64,000 nt of DNA, from positions 1 through 64,000 of the forward strand of contig NW_026463158.1 of the NCBI RefSeq assembly GCF_021730395.1, written 5' to 3'. This document shows, piece after piece, positions 19,814 through 33,402 of the stretch (position 1 is its first letter; each line of letters opens with the position of its first letter). The notes beneath the pieces were generated by a model. That model made no database searches. It was not told the DNA's origin and saw only the letters and a program-made list of their open reading frames with translations. Position numbers and translations under genes: made by a program. The stretch is from Mercenaria mercenaria (lineage: Eukaryota > Mollusca > Bivalvia > Venerida > Veneridae).

Positions 19814-22360
19814 GGTACTTCCGCCATCTTGAATTTAGAGTGACCTTCATTTGAAGTGTGAAAATATAGTGAACAAAAGCTTTCAAATGCAGCTGTTCCA
19901 GAATACAAAAACAGCCCAGTTTTCAAGACCTGAACTAAAAGTAGCTGTATAAAAAGTAAAACTAAAATTTGGAAATAAACAAAGAAGATATTTTACCTGT
20001 ATTTTTCCAAATTTTTGGTTAGATTTATAAATCCTTTCAAAATACTTTATTAAAAATTCATGAATGGCAAAAGTTAGTTCAAAGTTTCAATTAGTGCATA
20101 GGAGAATTGTCTTTCTGAATAGAACTAAACTTATTACAAAATCTGTTTTCAAACCTTACCACCTCATGTATTAAAACTAAAATAAATCTGTACATATTGC
20201 TATTTTCAGCATACATAAAAGTAGTGCAATGTGCGGACAATGATTTTTATACGTATGGTGTACCAAACTGCCTAAAATTGTAAGACAAGTCTCAGACTTA
20301 ATGTGAACAAGATTTGACAACGATCCGAAATTCTTTTCAAGGATTGTCAAGTATAAGAAAGGTTTAATTTATTATAGTGGAATTTATGTACTTACGCGCT
20401 GCTTATCTCACGGAAAATTTGGTGGAAATGGAATTTTCGGCACTTCCTGCGGTAACTACCGAAATTATATATTTAACGTAACTTTCTCACTCATACGTGA
20501 TTGTATATTTATAAATTATAAAAACAATCGAAATATTTTTAGACAATCTTGAAACATTAGGCCACAGTATTTCCGCATACTGGTCCAGGACAAGTTCGAT
20601 GTGTATAGTGATTCCTTATTAGATGTTTCATGCCTCGTAAACTAACCAATTTTGATCTATCGACTTTTTAAACAATATGAGAATAATGCAGCATGTTTTT
20701 GAAAACACAGTGAGAATAAATCGCAGAAAAAATGTACAGCCAAATATGTAAGGAGGTAATACAATTTGTATACAGTTGTAGATAACTACGAAACATTTTA
20801 CAAAATGCAGTCAGTTGAACTTCTCACGCGAAAACCTGATGATTAAAATCAGCAATATATCAAAAGTAACTTTTCTGCATCTTGGTTCTTCGTTAAACAA
20901 TGATATTTTTTCACATTTTCATAGATTTAAACTGATAATAAATGTGCATTGAAATTCCGGCATATAAATGGACATTGACTTTACATTACTGCTGTGTTGA
21001 CAGCAGAAACAGGGGTCCAGTACTAAGACTGTCTACGAAACCGAGGATAACGAGTTCTTTAATATTGAAAATTACGAACATTGGGATCAGTGTTCAGTAT
21101 ACACCTGAAAATGATAGACTTGCTATTTGCCGAGTGCACACTTGTTATCGTCGTTAATATAAAGTAGACTTGTAAATATTCGTACACATGCATAATCTCA
21201 TAAACACTCCTTTAATGTATGTTCTCTGAAATAACAAATAACTGGCTCAACTGAGACACCATACTTTAAAGTAAATTCAGTTTATTCACCACGAGGTTCA
21301 AAATGCACGGGAGTCTCGTGATAATACATGCCTTTAATTTCACATGGTTGAAGTGTAAACAAATAGTTAAATTTGCTTCGTTTTATTTCTCGCGGAAAAG
21401 ATCGGAGGGTTTCTTATATTGGACTAATTATAGAACATCTATGCATTTAAAGTTGAAAGTTGATTGTTTTCTACAGGACGTAAAACTGAAACAATTAAGC
21501 ACTTTTACTTTTTCAGCAATGTTCCTCAGGTGAACTTTGACACTGTTTACGAAGAGAAATCAGTTTTGTGTCATCTTGAAATGCGTTGTTCGGCTGAAAC
21601 GTATAGTTCCCGGAAAAGATCTAAAATGGTTTATTTTTGGGATTTTTGTTTTATTTATAAATTCAACACAGTGTGTAATATTTACAGTTTTTGAAAATGA
21701 TTGAAATTCAACTTTATTTTAGAAAAAGTTTCGATCTTTAGTAATATTTTGTCAGCGGATGCTTACAAATTTTAAGTGAAACGGCTTTCTTGTCCAAGGG
21801 AGATGTGTAAAGCGAAAAACTATCATTACACATTGCGTTTATTCTTTAAATGTGAAGGATCGGTAACACATTTTGGAGATCGGACAGTGAAAAACTATAC
21901 TAAATGGATATCTCTAACCATGAATAAGGAGACATACATATTTCAGTAAGGAATCTCAGGTAAAAGAACAATCATATATTTTATTCCTTGAAATAAGCAT
22001 GGCGGCGAAATATTTTAGAAAAACTGTGCTCGTGTTTTGCGCATTAGAATGTTTAACGACATTTTCTTGAAAAAGTAACGCTCGTATGCACTATTTTGGC
22101 ATTTCTTTGATTTGAAAATAAATGTTTTATAACAATTTAGGTTGCATACGATACCGAAATTTTGCACCAAAAATGTTCACTCATTTTCTTCCAAAGCACT
22201 GTGGAGGTAGGGTTCAGCGTAGCTTTCATGCTCACAAGTTTACCAACAGATATATCTTTTCAATTTTTATCATATATTTTTTGTGTCCTTGCATTTCGAA
22301 AGCTGTTTCGAGGGTTCTGATTTTTCACATGGATTTCTAATTTCAATTTGCGAAAATACC
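19814..22360. mobile_element. TTAA-flanked TIR element, left copy
   Basis: Bounded by TTAA at 19810-19813 and 22361-22364. The left terminus GGTACTTCCGCCATCTTGAA and the right terminus (read inward) GGTATTTTCGCAAATTGAAA form TIRs of about 28 bp with mismatches. 2547 bp with no long frame. TTAA target duplication is known for piggyBac and Kolobok; the purine-starting GG terminus fits Kolobok better. Non-autonomous. Confidence 0.75.
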
Positions 22361-22364
22361 TTAA

Positions 22365-25300
22365 GGTACTTCCGCAAATTGAAATTAGAAATTTATGTGA
22401 AAAATCAGAATCCTCGAAACAGCTTTCGAAATGCAAGGACACAAAAAATATATGATAAAACTTGAAAAGATATATCTGTAGGTAAACTTGCGAGTATGAA
22501 AGTTACGTTGAACCCTTTATCCACAGTGCTTTGGAAGAAAATGAGTGAACATTTTTGGTGCAAAATTTTAGTATCGTATGCATCCTAAATTGCTATAAAA
22601 TATTTATTTTCAAATCAAAGAAATGCCAAAATAGTGCACACGAGCGCTATTTTCTCAAGAAAATGTCGTTAAACATTCTAATGCGCAAAACACGTGCACA
22701 GTTTTTCTAAAATATTTCGCCGCCATGTTTATTTCAAGAAATAAATATATAGATTGTTCTTTTACCTCAGATTTCCTTACTGAAATATATATGCCTCCTT
22801 ATCAATGGTTAGAGAAATCCATTTAGTATAGTTTTGCACTGTCCGATCTCCTTAATTTGTTACCGATCCTTTACATTTAAAGAATAAACGCAATGTGTAA
22901 TGATAGTTTTTCGCTTTACACACCTCTTTTGGACAAGAAAGCCGTTTCACTTAAAATTTGTAAGCATCCGCTGACAAAATATTGATGAAAGATCGGGACT
23001 TTTTCTAAAACCAAGTTCGATTTCAATCATTTTCAAAAACTGGAAATATTGCACATTGTGTTGAATTTATAAATAAAACAAAAATCCTCCAAATAAGCCA
23101 TTTTAAAACTTTTCCGGGAACTTTACGTTTCAGCCGAACAACGCATTTCAAAATGACACAAAACTGATTTCTCTTTGTAAACAATGTCAAAGTTCACCTG
23201 AGGAACATTGCTGGAAAAGTAAAAGTGCTTACTTGTTTCAGTTTTACGTCCTGTATAAAACAATCAACTTTCAACTTTAAATGCATATATGTTCTATGAT
23301 TATTCCAATATAAAAAAAAAACCGTCCGATCTTTTCCGTGAGAAATAAAACGAAGCAAATTTAACTATTTGTTTACACTTTAACCATGTGAAATAAAGGC
23401 ATGTACTACCACGAGACTCCCGTGCATTTTGAACCTCGTGGTGAATAAACTGAATTTACTTTAAAGTATGGTGTCTCAGCTGAGCCAGTTATTTGTTAAT
23501 TTCAGAGAACATACAATAAAGAAGTGTTTATGAGATTATGCATATGTTCGAATATTTACTAGTTTACTTTATATTAACGATGATAGAAAACAAGTGTGCA
23601 CTCGGCAAATAGCAAGTCTATTATTTTCAGGTGTATACTGAACACTGATCCCAATGTTCGTAATTTTCAGATAAAGAACTCGTTATCCTTGGTTTTGTTG
23701 ACAGTCTTAGTACTGGACCACTGCTTCCACTGTCAACACCGCAGTGACCACTAATGTAAAGTCAGTGTCCATTTCTATGCCGGAATTTCAATACACATTT
23801 ATTGTAGGGATAATACACGCTTTTTTGTGTGTGTAGTAACGTCTGCAGAAGCCCGCGCGATTGTTTGTGACCGAGACCGAAGGTCGCTATTCTTGCATAA
23901 AAATATATTTCACGACGATTTATGTATTGTTTTCATATGTGATGACTTGACGATTCCGGTACATTTTTACTTACCATTCCAGTTGTTCTCGGAAACCGTA
24001 AACATGTTTTAAATATCCGTATCCAGGGCTCAGAAATAAACATCACTATCAAAAGCACATCCTGAAGGTTTTTAAGCGATTTTTTTTATCTCTCATTATT
24101 ACAATATAAATTACCGATAATTTTTCATATCAGTTCACAATCTGGTGGACTCGATCACAACTTCAAGAATAATAACTTTACATTCGAGTTATATTGGAGT
24201 ACGGATGAGTACGAACGTAGTGTCATGTTTCCAAGCTGTTTATATAATTTCTTCGAGAAATTAGATAAAAACATACTGATTGATACATATCAAAATCATA
24301 AATATAATACCTAAAAACAAAGAATCGTACAGGTAAACACGCAATTCTTTAAAATTCACGGTTGTCTACAAAATCTGAATTGACGCAGAGTTAAAATGGG
24401 AGTTTAGCGTATTCGTTAGTTACTCAACTTACTGATACAGTAAATCATTCTATGGTTTAGATTGCATATTTAATGCTTCAAGTAGAGGTTTATATGAACG
24501 AAAAAAGACGTAGATACTAGATGTCAATCTGCGCAGAATTACATATACGTCCCTGGGAAAGCATTTTTAAAAATAAAAATCAGGTATTAACAGCACGTGA
24601 ATTGCCTTGTGCGTACGTGTGCGTGTTATTTGAATGTGTCACGTTGTATTTGTTAATACATCTGTTTGTAACAAGATACTTTATGTATACGTTACAAGAA
24701 ATAAACTTTGAATCTTGAATCTTGTTTGCACACGATTTTTCTCCTGTTAATACATGGGCGGATCCAGTGAAAAAAGTAGTTTTTATGCAAGAATATCTGT
24801 TTAAATCTATGAAAGTGTGACAAATCATCAGGTTATCTACAATTGTATACAAATTATAATACCTCCTAACATATTTTGTTGCACATTTTTTTCTGCGATT
24901 TATTACATGCTGCATAAATTCTCATATTGTATAAAAAGTCGAAAGATCAAAATTGGCAAGTTTACGACGCATGAAACCTCTAAGGAATCATTATACACAT
25001 CGAACTTGTCCCCGACCAGTATGCGGAAATACTGTGGCCAAATGTTTTAAGATTGTCTAAAATATTTGCATATATCGTGATAACGCAAATATTTCAATTG
25101 TTTTTATAACTTAAAAATATACAATCACGTATGTGTGAGAAAGTTACGTTAAGTAATTTCGATAGTTAGCGCAGGAAGTGCCGAAAATTCCATTTCCACC
25201 AAATTTTCCGTGAGATAAGCAGCGCGTTAGTACATAAAGTCCACAATAGTAAATTAAAATTTCCTTATACTTGAACAATCCTTGAAAAGAATTTTGGATC

Positions 25301-25807
25301 GCTGCAAATCTTGTTCACATTAAGTCTGAGACTTCTCTTACTATTTTAGGCAGTTTGGTACACCATACATAGAAAAATCATTGTCCGCACATTGCACTAC
25401 CTTTATGTATGCTGAAAATAGCAACATGTACAGATTTATTTTTGTTTTAATACATGAGGTGGTCCGATTTGAAAACAAATTTTGTACTAAGTTTAGTTCT
25501 ATTCGGTAAGACAATTCTCCTATGCACTAATTGATACTTTGAACTAACTTTTGCCATTCATGAATTTTTAATAAAGTATTTTGAAAGGATTTATAAATCT
25601 AACCAAAAATTTGGAAAAATACAGGTAAAATATCTTCTTTGTTTATTTCCAAATTTTATTATTACTTTTTATACAGCTACTTTTACTTCAGATTTTGCAA
25701 ACTGAGCTGTTTTTGTACTCTGGAACAGCTGCATTTGAAAGCTTTTGTTCACAATATTTTCACACCTCAAATGAAGGTCACTCTAAATTCAAGATGGCGG
25801 AAGTACC
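22365..25807. mobile_element. TTAA-flanked TIR element, right copy, inverted
   Basis: Starts GGTACTTCCGCAAATTGAAA next to the shared central TTAA and ends in GATGGCGGAAGTACC before TTAA at 25808-25811. It is the reverse complement of the left copy along its length (for example 24948-25230 matches 20395-20660 inverted), with many small differences and an extra segment of about 1 kb at 23804-24797. Confidence 0.75.
23804..24797 (+). mobile_element. Extra segment in the right TTAA copy, ending in a LINE-like tail
   Basis: Left-copy sequence jumps from the equivalent of 23803 (CACATTTATT) to 24797 (TTTAAATCTATGAAA), so about 990 bp has no partner. At 24698-24723 it reads GAAATAAACTTTGAATCTTG followed by another AATCTTG, the short-repeat tail common in non-LTR retrotransposons. 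No reverse transcriptase frame is left. Could be a 5'-truncated LINE or a loss in the left copy. Confidence 0.45.
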
Positions 25808-25811
25808 TTAA

Positions 25812-27805
25812 TTCAATGCAACAATGTAAACTACTAAATGATGATTACATAGTTAATCTAGGAGAAAACTGTTAGATCTATAGGCTGATTACTTACTTGG
25901 ACATAAATGGAAGCAAGAGGAATTCAATTAATAATATGAAATAAAACAAACCAAAGGTATTACATGGTTTACTATTAGTGACATATGTCCCCGAAGCGTG
26001 CCTAAGAGTGCTACAGTTGTCTGTACAAAATAGTTTTGTTGTGAATCAATTTGTCACATTGACATTTACCTGAGAGCCCCTGGTCATAAGTTCGAAACAC
26101 CATCTCAATATAGTTACCATTTGTGTCAAATTATTTTCAAATCCCCTATGAATGTTGAAGTTACAACCCGGACAAGAAACAGACCATATAAACCTTCGAC
26201 TTCTAAGTGTGACCTTGACTTTAAAGCTCGGGGTCTCGGTCTTGCGCATGACACGTCATCCCATTATAGGGAACATTTAAGCGTGCCAAGTAATTTAAAA
26301 ATACTTTGATGAATGGCAGAGTTATGAACTAGACATGAAACAGACTCTGCTAACATTTGACATCTAAGTGTGACCTTGGCATTGAAGCTAGGGGTTTGAG
26401 TCTTGCGCATGACACATTGTCTCACTATGGCGAAGATTTTTACCAAGTTAATTTAAAATCCCTTCATTGATGGCAGATTTATAGCCCGGGCAAAAATTTA
26501 CACGGACGCACGTACGCACGCACAGACACAGACACGGACGGAGAGTCCTATCATCGGTGGCATAAAAACATCATCATACAGGTGATAAATCATCTGTACT
26601 TTTTGATACTAGTTTGAAAATGATTTATTTGCCTCTAAAAGGAGACTGATAATTTTAGAGATTTGAGGTATATATTCTACAAATGCGATAGCGAGACCTT
26701 TTCAAACAAAATCGGAAGCACGATGATTAGTTACAATGAACATTTTTACATAAAATTAAAGATGTTTTTTTAATACTGACATAACTACAAAAATATTCAC
26801 ACAATAAAAGAAATATCTACAAAACAAACACCATGTAAGTTACAATTGAGCAGGCAATACTTTACTTAAGACATTTAAGCTTCTTTGTAAGCTTTGACAT
26901 TAAATGGAAGCAAGAAGCTTTTACAGTAGAAAAAAAATAAATACATCATTGTATTCTCCATAAAGTGAAGAATACTATCATATGTGATAATAAGTTGTCA
27001 TATTTGGAAAACAGGATTTATTTGCCTCCAAAGTTAAGAAAATTTACAGTTTAAGCGATTTTTACAATATGTTTAATGTAAGTGATGATGGTACTTTTAA
27101 AACACAGTTGGAAGCAAGAAGATATTCAGTAAGAATAAATATTTTTACATCATATTGACGAGGAGAAACTGATGTATACTGTGATATCTGGTAAAATATT
27201 CACAACGTATTAAAAAAGTTTATAATTGACAAATGAAAATAGTTTCCCTATATAATCTATTGCACAAAATTTTATCGATAGGATCACCGATATTGGTTTT
27301 CAGGTTATTTTCAAGGGGGACAACCTACTATCATATACCAGTGAAATATAATAAAAGCTGGGGATGCTTGCAATCAGACTTTACCAACCAACTACCAGAG
27401 TTATTGTCCTTTAATTTATCCGAAACTTCTGCAATTTCGTTCTTCCATGCCGTATCCCGACAATAATTATTCCACATAAAAGTAAACAAATGAGCATCAA
27501 GTAGCAGGTATTTTCCAGTGTGAAAGGTCATTGCAACTACAACCCCGCAAATAGTCCAGACAGGAACTTGAATTGTTCCTAGAACCACTCATTATTCAGT
27601 ACAGCTCTTTGGCTAAATTAGGGACTATCAAAACTGACAAGGAAATCTGAAAAAAAAACGCCTTTTCTTGCAAAGTTACTGTCCAGTCTACCAATAATAA
27701 CATACAGCAGTAATATAAATTCAAAATTGATCATTTGTAATCATATGGGGACAGTAATTATTATCATGAGAGGTAAACTGTATCAAATCTCATTCGCTGT
27801 GACAG
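25812..27805. other. Non-coding, old repeats
   Basis: 26050-26575 is a decayed tandem-core element: about 150 bp units with AAGTGTGACCTTG and TCTTGCGCATGACAC, then GGACGGAGAGTCC near its end. Between 25900 and 27130 the words GGAAGCAAGA and TTTGCCTC(C/T)AAA recur three times at about 200-1000 bp spacing. No gene. Confidence 0.45.
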
Positions 27806-28290
27806 TTGTTTGTTTAACATAGCACTGACACAATTTTAAGCCGAATGGCGGCTTTTCAGCTTTGATGGTGGAATAAAACCCCAGGTGTCCCTCCATGCAT
27901 TATTTCAGCCACACGAAGAATTCAAATAGTAAGTTTTCATGTTTTGACCTATTTGAAATATACCGGTCAGACCTGGTTGGTTTTTGAAATTGACACATTT
28001 CACAAGAAAAAGCTTTTTTTAACAGACACCAAAACTTTTCATCACTTAAACTGTCCAGAGATATTTTTGTCTGTTGCTTTAATGATGGATGAAGACTCCA
28101 GGTACCCCTCCGTGTATTATTTCATGAAGTGCGGGTACCTGGATAGAACCACCGACCTTCCGTAAGCCAGCTCGATAGCTTCTTCACAGAAGAATTCAAC
28201 GCCCCGAGTGAGGCTCTAACCCACATCGGTGAGGGACAAGTGATTTGAAGTCAGCGACCTTAACCACTCGGCCACGAAGGCTCCTAACTT
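27806..28290 (-). mobile_element. tRNA-derived SINE(s), two overlapping copies
   Basis: On the minus strand from 28285: TTCGTGGCCGAGTGGTTAAG is a box A, GTGGGTTAGAGCCTC a box B. The body follows with GGTGGTTCTATCCAGG, GATGG... and CACGGAGGGGTACCTGG at 28090-28130. A second body-plus-tail piece lies at 27820-27905 (CACCTGGGG, AATTGTGTCAGTGC). Heads and bodies match the copy at 40268-40470. Confidence 0.75.
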
Positions 28291-28925
28291 AATTGAGATA
28301 CTGGTTCAAACTGGATGGTAATCAAACTTGACCTATATTGTAAAATATTTTCTGTATGCCAAATGTATAGTTCAAAAAATAAACCCCGGACTTCAGTATT
28401 CTACGATTTTTGACATTTCATATATTTTGTTGACTAATACTGAGAAAATATGCAGTTTTCTATGAATATAAAAAGTTTCGCACTATTAAAATTACAAGTT
28501 TAGAATACTAATGTTGAAATTCTTGTATACTAACCCAAACTTTTAACGCCCCAGCCATACTTCGGGCAATATCTTTCATAATTCTAAAAGATAATTGATC
28601 GAATTTCTTACAGTTTTACACACATATGTTGTTAATAACGCACAAATTTCAACAAATTTTTGAAAACAAAGTCTATAACGGCATCATTTCATTCATACTA
28701 CAACCTCAATCCATACCTGAAGTCTCAAAATTCACACAAGAGAGTGCCTGTTGTTGTTATTATCGATAGAAGCAACTATCATTCATAAGGATACAGAGGT
28801 GTAGCTATCGACTATTCACTGACATAATGCTCAAATATCATACCAATTGTAGATTTTCAAAAGATATGACAGACTAAATAAATTATTTTTTCTCAAAGTT
28901 TTCTTGCTTTAATACAAAATTAGCT
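28291..28925. other. Non-coding AT-rich stretch
   Basis: Nothing recognisable. Confidence 0.4.
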
Positions 28926-30382
28926 TTTAGCTCACCTGAGCCAAAGGCTCAATGTGACCTTTTGTTTCCGCTCGATGTCCGTTGTCCGTCGGGTGTCATT
29001 AATTTGTAAAAAAACTTCTTCAGAACTACTGTGCAGATTTAGACCAAATTTCACAGGAATGGTCCTTGGGAAGCCCCCTTTCAAAATTGCCCAAAGAATT
29101 AAATTCCATGAAGAACTCTGGTTGCCACTGCAACCGAAAGGAAACACTTTGAAAATCTTCTTGTCATAAACTGTTAGCCGGGTTTCAAAAATATTTTGTA
29201 GAAATGATCTCTAGGTGACCCGCTACCAAAATTGCCTAAGCTATTCTGTTTCGGTAAAAAAACTTTCTTCAAAACCACTGGGCAGATTTACACTAAACTT
29301 CACAGAAATGATCGTTGGGTGCCCCTATCAAAACTGACCAAAGAATAGAAATCCCTGAAGACCTCCGGTTGTCATGGAAACCGGAAGGCAAAACACGGAA
29401 AATATTCTTGACCAAACCCACAGTAGCTAGGGCTTTGATATTTGGTATGTGGCATCATCTAATGGTCCTTTACCAAGTTAGATCAAATTATCCCCCTAGG
29501 GTCAAATATGGCCCCGTCCAGGGGTCATATGTTTTACATAGACTTATACAAGAAAAACTTTTAAAATCTTCTAGTCCAAAATCAAAGGGCTTAAGGCTTT
29601 CATATTTGGTATGTAGCATCATCAAATAGTCTTCTACCAAGATTGTTCAAAGTATCCCCCTAGGGTCAAATATGACCCCGCCCCAGGGGTCACATGGTTA
29701 ATATAGATTTATATAGGGAAAAACTTTGAAAATCTTCTTGTCCAAAACAGCAGGGCCTAGGGCTTTGATAGTTGGTATATAGCATCATCTATTGGTCCTT
29801 TACAAAGTTTGTTCAATTTATCCCCTTAGGGTCAAATATTGCCCCGCCCAGGCCCGGGTCACATGGTTTATATAGACTTGTATAGGAAAAAAACTTTAAA
29901 AATCTTCTTGTCTGAAACCACAAGACCTATGCTTTTGATGTTTTGCATGTAGCATTGCCTTATGGTCCTCTACCGAAATTGTTCAAATTATTACCCTTAG
30001 TTAAAGAGGCACTATCCAGTGTGTCCAAAGTTTTACATAGATTTATATAGGAAAAAAAATTCTTGTCTGAAAGTTCAAGGCCTAGGCCTTTGACATTTGG
30101 TATGTACCATTGCCTAGTTGATTTCTAACAAGACTGTTCGAATTATGCCTCTTTGGTGAAAAGAGGTCCCGCCCCTACCTACTTTCATGTTTTTGAAGAT
30201 TCAGTCTGGAAATGTTGGCGACATGTACAGTTTTGCACACTGATCTTAAAACTGACTTTCAGTGACCATGAATGTGACCTACTGGCCTACTTTCTTAATA
30301 TTATAGCATCAGTTTGATATTTGAAAGATGTAGCTCATATTACTCAAAAGAGCGATCCAATGTCATTATGACCCTCTTGTTT
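28926..30382 (-). mobile_element. Tandem-core element A3, inverted
   Basis: Begins (as the 3' end read backwards) TTTTAGCTCACCTGAGCCAA and ends GACCCTCTTGTTTG. Core of six or seven units of about 140-150 bp with TCAAATATGGCCCCG, ATCTTCTTGTCC and GGGCTTTGATATTTGG. Same AGCC hairpin subfamily as A1 and A2. Confidence 0.85.
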
Positions 30383-32925
30383 GTTTCTTGCAGACATATA
30401 TGTGTATTTCAGCAATTTTTCAAATTAGGTCGAGTCTTAGAATAAATTAAACGATGTCATTGCAACACTTGCGTTTTTTTTTTCGTTTTTTTTTTCAACG
30501 TATGAAATTGAAAAAGTACTAAAGGTAAAATGAAAGATACTGACAAGGATACCTAGTTTCGTTAAGTGTATTTACCAAAGAACTGCAATATATAAGATAT
30601 TTGTTTGTTTCAGTGTGAGAACAAAATATCTTTTAGAAAGTGAATACCAGATGCAATATTTTCAAGTGTGCAACATTTAAAATAAGATGAAAAAGTTCTT
30701 TTTACACATCAATGGATTAGACCAATTTATACATGCACAATGTCACTCACAATGTCATCACATCAAAAAGTTTATACTGAAAATCTTTAAATAGGTCTTT
30801 TGAGATCCATAGATTTCTTTGACATTTTTGTACATAGAGCATACATTTTGTCCTCGATGATGTACTGTACTGTACATCTATGACACCACTGTTGTACATT
30901 TTTGGTAAGAACTTTCAATTATTTATTATTATTTTTCTTCCATACTAGGTGTAGTTTCATACTCAGTGAAAATTATATACAGTATGGTAAACAGTGTAAT
31001 TCTCGTATAACTTGTACATCATCTACCTTTATATTTCAATAAACCACAGCAAATCGACATGTAATAAATTCCCATTATATGCAGCTAGATTAAAACAAAA
31101 TAAAAGCAAAAACAAATAGTTCATGTATTTTATTAATATAAATAACAATTTAGAATACAAGTCAAATTTAGCACTTTCAAAACATAAATATTAAGAACAA
31201 AATGTCCTTTGATAATAAAGACACATACATACTAATAGTTCTCAGTTCAAGATCTATGCCTCTAGAAAAGTATCAATTTGAAAAGTTGTATTCCTTTGAC
31301 TGCTCAGAACATTCTGCACACACTCTATGAAAGGGTAGTGTTCAAGAATGTTTAGATCATGTGCCGACTGTTCCAAATAAAAGCTGGGGTAAACACAAGA
31401 CACAAGGTAAATATTAATGACCTTGGATCCTATCAACTATGCATAATCCCCATAGTAGTGCAGGGTACCCGAGCAGAACAGTGTACTACTTTTATTCATT
31501 TGACAACAATTACAAGATTACTCTTTATTTCTTAGAACACTGTTCCGGGTAGCTGGAGGAATATGGCTAAAAATTCAACAGCAGTGTCTATTAAATATAT
31601 TTATCACATGTTTGACATTGCCGGAGTATAACAAAGCCATTACATAAAATTGATAATACACTAGTGTAATAAAGCTTTGATGTTGACATCGTTTATAGCA
31701 TATGAGACATTGGTCAAATTGACTTGTTTAAGGAACAAGAAAGTAGATTTTTTGATTTTTTCGTCAGGAAAAGGTAACATGTGATAAAAATATTACATTT
31801 GTGACTTTCCACACTGACTCTGAATAACATTGATAAAATGCTCGACAGCGCCTCACATTTTATTATTTCATTCAACTTGTTTAATAAGTTCAATATGAAA
31901 AGACACTCATGTAATGTTCTCTATGTAATATCATAAATCAACACAATTTAAGTAGCAAACATTTCAGAAGTATGATATAACGAACCATTAAATTCCTTGT
32001 GTTTACATCACAGTGGTATATAGTGTAACCCATACTTTTCAGAACTTTCCCGCATATATTATGGACTGCACACCGATACAAACTAGAATACACAGAACCA
32101 CTTTAATTTTGCTTTATTTACAATTATTAAATATTGAAATCATCAATTTAAAACATAAATCTAGAGGCATGTCCCTTTAATGGAGAATAAATATTGCAAA
32201 CAATTATATCTCGACCACATGCCAGTAGTCTTACTTTCTTAACTGTGCTGTCAGACACATTTATTTTTTATCATTATAGCTCTTTCTAAGAGTTGAAGCT
32301 GAACTGGAAGTTTTGTATTTTTAGAATTTTAGACATCTGTTTCAACTGTGTGGGCACATTCAACTGTAGTTAGTAACTCCTAAATATCAGTTTGCAAGAC
32401 ATCAATCTAACAGTTAAAAGATTAAACGCAATACATCAAATTTACTGCAAATACGCTTAAAGGTAACTAAAATGAAATGTTATATAAACATTTAAAAAAT
32501 ATGTACCACAAGAAAAATCTAAAAGACAGGGCAATGTTTGGGAAATTAATTTAGCATTTTGAGACTTAAACAAAACTGAGGACATCTTATATCCACAGGA
32601 AGTTCAAACATTTACATCTGCAAATAAAATCTACTTAATATATCTGTAAAACAATTTCTTTTATGATGTAATATATAGTTGAAATGGAAGCATTTTCTGT
32701 AGAATAGGTAATTTATAAACATTTTCAAAGTGTACACTGCATAATGGCTGCTCCTATATTCAAACTAGTTTCAGGCATGTCCTCTACACACCTGTTTCTG
32801 TCCATTTATATCCTACACTGTCTGTTGCCAGCAGCATGTATACCAAATGACATGATGCATATTCTGTTAGACCTGATTTGGTGTAAAATTTATCTTTATT
32901 TTCTATTAATTATCTTTCACAACTT
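30383..32925 (-). other. 3' flank, probably 3' UTR and downstream of TMEM143
   Basis: No coding frame. AT-rich with no recognised repeats, unlike its surroundings. AATAAA on the minus strand occurs near 31130-31140 and elsewhere, so a long 3' UTR is possible. A (T)n run lies at 30475-30496. Confidence 0.4.
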
Positions 32926-33242
32926 TCAAAACCATCCTATTCTCTTTTGAACCTTTTCTTCCTCCTGATACTGCTCTTCAGTTTCCATGAAAACGTCTCT
33001 ATCGTAACCCTCAAATATGTCCGATTCTGTTGTCCTAGCAACCACTGACTGCGGTTGCTGAGGAAGATTGTGCAATGCTGCCATCAGTGGTAGCACGTGC
33101 AACTTATTGTCAATTTCACACAGAATTCCGAACTTCTTGAGTAGATTTATAGCTTCCAGTGACTCGACTTCTACCTCTGTGCCTGTCACTTGATAAACCC
33201 ACTTCTCTATCCTTCCTTCCAATTGAACAGCAGTTAGCCCAC
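32926..33242 (-). CDS. TMEM143: TMEM143-like protein, coding exon 6 (last)
   Basis: Acceptor TTTTATTTTAG before 33242. Starts in phase with exon 5 to give AELGGLTAVQLEGRIEKWV, and ends at the TGA 32926-32928 after 104 residues. The text EVESLEAINLLKKFGIL matches the end of the DUF3754 region, where a short winged-helix-like segment reads a conserved acidic and aromatic pattern. The acidic tail (FMETEEQYQEEEKVQKRI) is not conserved with the human protein. Confidence 0.85.
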
Positions 33243-33402
33243 CTAAAATAAAACATTTTCATTAAACAGTGGAATACAAACTTTAAACATTTTTTATCAC
33301 ATCTGACATCACAGGAGTGAAATATATAAATTTGATAATTTGTGAGTGCAAAAAAGCTTTGACGTCAGCGTCATTTATTTTAAGGTTTATAACAGGTAAA
33401 CC

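Noticed and set aside
22260-22465. Two 60-codon frames with the same peptide on opposite strands
   Set aside because: They come from the palindromic centre of the TTAA pair.
28234-28290. Complete tRNA gene
   Set aside because: Box A and box B are present but the acceptor and anticodon stems do not pair and a SINE body follows.
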